A stretch of 64,000 bases of DNA from Legionella saoudiensis (lineage in GTDB: Bacteria; Pseudomonadota; Gammaproteobacteria; Legionellales; Legionellaceae). Positions 61,416-64,000 of this stretch are shown piece by piece (the first letter of the stretch is position 1; each line of letters starts with the position of its first letter). Location: NCBI RefSeq assembly GCF_001465875.1, contig NZ_LN901324.1, positions 744,001 to 808,000 on the forward strand, in the 5' to 3' direction. The notes beneath the pieces were generated by a model, which saw only the letters and a program-made list of their open reading frames with translations, made no database searches and was not told the DNA's origin. A program made the position numbers and the translations under genes.

Positions 61416-63146
61416 TTATGGTAATGCCTTAAATCCCACCTGACCACATTGACCATTATAAAAATAGTTATATGAATATAAGGGTCTCCTGCCAGTGTTA
61501 ATAAAAATCATTCCCGTTGCCGTGGAATTAATCCATTGAACACTCACTGGAGTGGGGCTATCACTTGGTGGAGTGCCATCAACCGTTGTAAAATTATAAC
61601 TCATTGCAGGCATACTTAAGGGTCCCATTAAAACAGACATATCAATTCCCGCTGGCACATAATTATTGACTCCATAAGTGCCCTCTGGCCATTGAGCTTT
61701 GGGTAAATCGATGAACATGGAATCGATTCCAACATCAAGCAATGCGGTTCCACAGAATTGATTTGGCACTGGAAAGCCTGGAAAACTATAACAACCTGCT
61801 TGTGCGTTAAAATCACCGGGGACTGCGGTATTAGGCGTTAAATTGACCACATCGTAATTGTTTGCAGTTGAGGTAATACCTAAAATTAAGCTATTAGGTC
61901 TGGTGCTTGCATCTCCAGGGGTAAGATAATAGCCAGGGCTCATATCTGTTCCATTACTCGCATTTGTTATATGCAGGAAGGCATTTGCCGTTGGCGAATT
62001 AAACAGGTCATTAGTAGTGGTGCTATTGCGGTTAAAGCCAACCCCGATGTAATGTAAATCCGGTGTCGGAGGAGTGGTGTGGCATGATTTATCAGCAGGT
62101 CCTACGCAATAAGCTTTATCAATTCCTAGCACCATGATGGGCTGGGTTTGTACCGTGCCATGGTCCGTTTTGATGCGTACTGGGGCCAAGTAATAATTGC
62201 CTGAATAGGTATTACCACTACTGTCATAATATTTAACGCCAGGAGCGCCTGGACCAATCACATTCCCATTATGAGGTAACTCTTTAGTGGGGACAACAAC
62301 GCCTAAAGAGCCCGTATCAATTGTATAGCCAGTAAAGGTGCCTGCAGAATCATTTTGGTCATAGCCAACATCCGCCTTTATTTTTAAAGCATAAGGCAAT
62401 GTTTGTGACAGAGGTATGTGATAGCTCGTAATACCATAAGTACAAGTGGGTGGTGTGTTTTTCTTTAACACCTGGGTTACTCCAAGAGCAGCCCCATTAT
62501 TCGTGCTATCGCTAATCCAGGCATTAATTGAGATATTATTCGGGAATGCCTGCCCACTATAGGTAAATGTGACGGTCCCTGTGCTCGTCGTAGTTGAAGT
62601 AGGCCAAATCACTCCACTGGGTGCTCCATAAACATCAACATGGATTGGATTATTTACAGAAGGTATCAATGGCTTACCCTTAGAATTACACATGGTCATA
62701 CTAATGGTAAACTGCTGGACTTGATTGGCAGTATTACCTGTTGGATTATTTACCTTGGTCACTGAAGGGGTGAAATTAACTACACTAGGCTGACATGTTG
62801 GTGGTGTGATTGGAATAATTGCCGCTGCCGTATTGCTTACGGAAAATAAACAATAGCCATTACTATTTTGGCTACAGCCTGAAAGAGCATAACCTGGGGT
62901 ATTTATTTTAATCCCAGCAAAAGGGTAGCTGCGGTTTGGTATGTTTGTAAGTATGCTCAGTGTTAATGCAGAGACATTATAATTTTGACATGATAATGCG
63001 CCTTTTCCATTTAAACACAAGGTAATACTTAGATTTGCAGGGGTCCCATCCGCAGAAACCTTAAAAAAGGAATTGTTCACAGAAAAAGCGCTGTGATAAC
63101 CCAACAGTAATAAGACAACACTAAAACTCCTTAAATATTTTATCAT
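61416..63146 (-). CDS. Exported pepsin-like (aspartic peptidase-like) protein
   Basis: The 576 residues begin with a signal peptide (to about FS, residue 22). An N-terminal 220 residues are Thr/Ser/Asn-rich, with Ig-like strand patterns. The C-terminal part has FTGYTIDTGSLGVVVP (Asp277-Thr-Gly-Ser), matching the first active-site strand of A1 aspartic proteases, and about 190 residues later CGTALLDVGIDSMFIDLP (Asp471), where the second DTG/DSG should be but reads DVG. Many Cys suggest disulfides. Likely secreted or surface-exposed. Catalysis is uncertain because the second motif is altered. Confidence 0.65.
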   Translation of the reverse strand: MIKYLRSFSVVLLLLGYHSAFSVNNSFFKVSADGTPANLSITLCLNGKGALSCQNYNVSALTLSILTNIPNRSYPFAGIKINTPGYALSGCSQNSNGYCLFSVSNTAAAIIPITPPTCQPSVVNFTPSVTKVNNPTGNTANQVQQFTISMTMCNSKGKPLIPSVNNPIHVDVYGAPSGVIWPTSTTTSTGTVTFTYSGQAFPNNISINAWISDSTNNGAALGVTQVLKKNTPPTCTYGITSYHIPLSQTLPYALKIKADVGYDQNDSAGTFTGYTIDTGSLGVVVPTKELPHNGNVIGPGAPGVKYYDSSGNTYSGNYYLAPVRIKTDHGTVQTQPIMVLGIDKAYCVGPADKSCHTTPPTPDLHYIGVGFNRNSTTTNDLFNSPTANAFLHITNASNGTDMSPGYYLTPGDASTRPNSLILGITSTANNYDVVNLTPNTAVPGDFNAQAGCYSFPGFPVPNQFCGTALLDVGIDSMFIDLPKAQWPEGTYGVNNYVPAGIDMSVLMGPLSMPAMSYNFTTVDGTPPSDSPTPVSVQWINSTATGMIFINTGRRPLYSYNYFYNGQCGQVGFKALP

Positions 63147-63499
63147 AAATTATCCATATACTATGTGTTTCTTAATGGAGAACCAGTTATAACTAGCTCT
63201 CCTCATGCTGCTTCGTAACTTCATGTTAAACAAAGAAAAAGCGCGTTCTATCATAGGTTACATTCGTCGTGGGCGTCAATGAGGAGGGCTGCTGGAATTA
63301 ATTCGGCTTATGGTGATATTTCATGTTTCCACGAGTTAGCGCGGTGCACGACTGGATTAAGCAAATCGTACCCAATAGCTAATTTATAGAACAACACCTT
63401 TTGAACAAAAAAACACTCCGTTGAATTATGCTATAATTATAAGGTGACTGAAATGATTTAAAAATCAAATTCTTAGCTTGTATAATTGGAGTATTTGAA
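63147..63499. other. Intergenic region with a promoter for the last gene
   Basis: About 350 bases without coding signs. The only clear element is an extended -10 at 63429-63437. Confidence 0.5.
63429..63437 (+). promoter_or_regulatory. Extended -10 promoter element
   Basis: TGCTATAAT, a perfect -10 hexamer with TGn extension, about 63 bases before the start codon of the small membrane protein; no good -35 at standard spacing. Confidence 0.5.
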
Positions 63500-63871
63500 A
63501 TGGACAGATCACGTTTTTTAGCCAAAGCCATGGGTATTTATCTGTTGATAGTCAGCCTATCTATATTTATCAATATGCATTCTTTTGTAAACTTAGTTAA
63601 TGAGATGACAAAGAATGAACCCCTTTTGTTCGTGACTGGTTTTTTTACGTTAATTATTGGTATTTTACTCGTATTAAGCCACAACATTTGGCAATGGGAT
63701 TGGCGAGTACTTATTACAGTAATTGCGTGGCTGACCTTACTTAAAGGCGCTAGCCTCATTTTGCATCCAGCGATGTTGTATACCTATACGGCCACAATCA
63801 ATTATATTACAGCAGCAATTGATGTAATCCTTGGGGTTATATTGTGCTACTTTGGCTTTAAGCACTCTTAA
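63500..63871 (+). CDS. Small integral membrane protein
   Basis: The 123 residues have four hydrophobic helices (about 10-30, 42-60, 68-88 and 96-120) and a short charged tail. No named family recognised. TTGGAG lies ten bases before the ATG at 63500. Monocistronic as far as the window shows. The 129 bases after it hold nothing I can identify. Confidence 0.7.
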   Translation: MDRSRFLAKAMGIYLLIVSLSIFINMHSFVNLVNEMTKNEPLLFVTGFFTLIIGILLVLSHNIWQWDWRVLITVIAWLTLLKGASLILHPAMLYTYTATINYITAAIDVILGVILCYFGFKHS

Positions 63872-64000
63872 TTAAAGAGTGAACTAATAAGTACCCAGTG
63901 CACCTCGGATCCCTGGGCTTAATAAAGTTAAAAAAAACTGGAAAAATAATTTATGGGTTACATGGTTTTCCTTTAGCTCTTATGCAGCGGGTCTTATCGT

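Overview
The window reads as a chromosomal segment of a Legionella species, probably not L. pneumophila itself. The DNA is AT-rich. Ordinary gammaproteobacterial metabolic genes (ast, putA, aceB/aceA, ilvE, ubiG) alternate with many large, eukaryotic-like proteins that have no signal peptide and have Glu/Ser-rich or otherwise polar C-termini. That is the usual picture of Dot/Icm (type IVB) effectors. No Dot/Icm, ribosomal, tRNA, phage or CRISPR locus is present.

Layout. 1-4.8 kb: an arginine-succinyltransferase (ast) operon on the minus strand (M20 hydrolase, astA, astD, partial astB). 4.9-8.4 kb: two effector-type genes, one LegC-like (membrane plus coiled coil) and one with a CX5R phosphatase-like motif. 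8.5-10.6 kb: a degenerate uracil-DNA-glycosylase-like gene overlapping ubiG, then a small ProQ/FinO protein. 10.7-11.03 kb: a non-coding stretch with the hallmarks of an RsmY/RsmZ-type CsrA-sequestering sRNA (LetA-box-like site, promoter, six A(N)GGA motifs, terminator). 11-18 kb: L,D-transpeptidase-like protein, PutA, small secreted protein, ThpR, polysaccharide deacetylase, small membrane protein. 18-22.8 kb: putative mono-ADP-ribosyltransferase effector, patatin, and a protein combining an SH2-like domain with a U-box-like domain. 23-28 kb: secreted or membrane proteins, a lipase-like hydrolase, and the glyoxylate-shunt pair aceB-aceA. 28-30.3 kb: a divergent pair of paralogous unknown proteins with conserved His-Gly and Cys positions. 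30.3-35.7 kb: NRDE protein, aldehyde dehydrogenase, arylamine N-acetyltransferase, Lrp-type regulator and MFS transporter. 35.8-46.9 kb: ankyrin effector, ilvE, exported glutaminase, GDSL-lipase-like and class-3-lipase-like effector candidates, HAD-like and VWA proteins, and a His-rich protein. 46.9-52.9 kb: cyclic-nucleotide-binding-like, membrane, DUF1415, papain-like secreted protease, lysoplasmalogenase, cysteine-dioxygenase-like and YihY proteins. 52.9-55.4 kb: GntP permease and PatD-like patatin. 55.5-61.3 kb: a LegK-like kinase and a 1341-residue protein combining a CE-clan peptidase-like site with a kinase-like motif. 61.4-64 kb: an exported pepsin-like protein and a small membrane protein.

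How it works together. The metabolic genes suit an amino-acid and C2 diet: arginine and proline to glutamate, glutamine to glutamate, acetate or fatty acid via the glyoxylate shunt. The CsrA-antagonist sRNA would link to the replicative/transmissive switch that controls effector expression in Legionella. About a dozen effector candidates suggest manipulation of host phosphotyrosine, ubiquitin, ADP-ribosylation, phosphoinositide and lipid biology. Dispersed palindromic, MITE-like repeats occupy several intergenic gaps. All functional calls come from reading motifs by eye; no database search was run.
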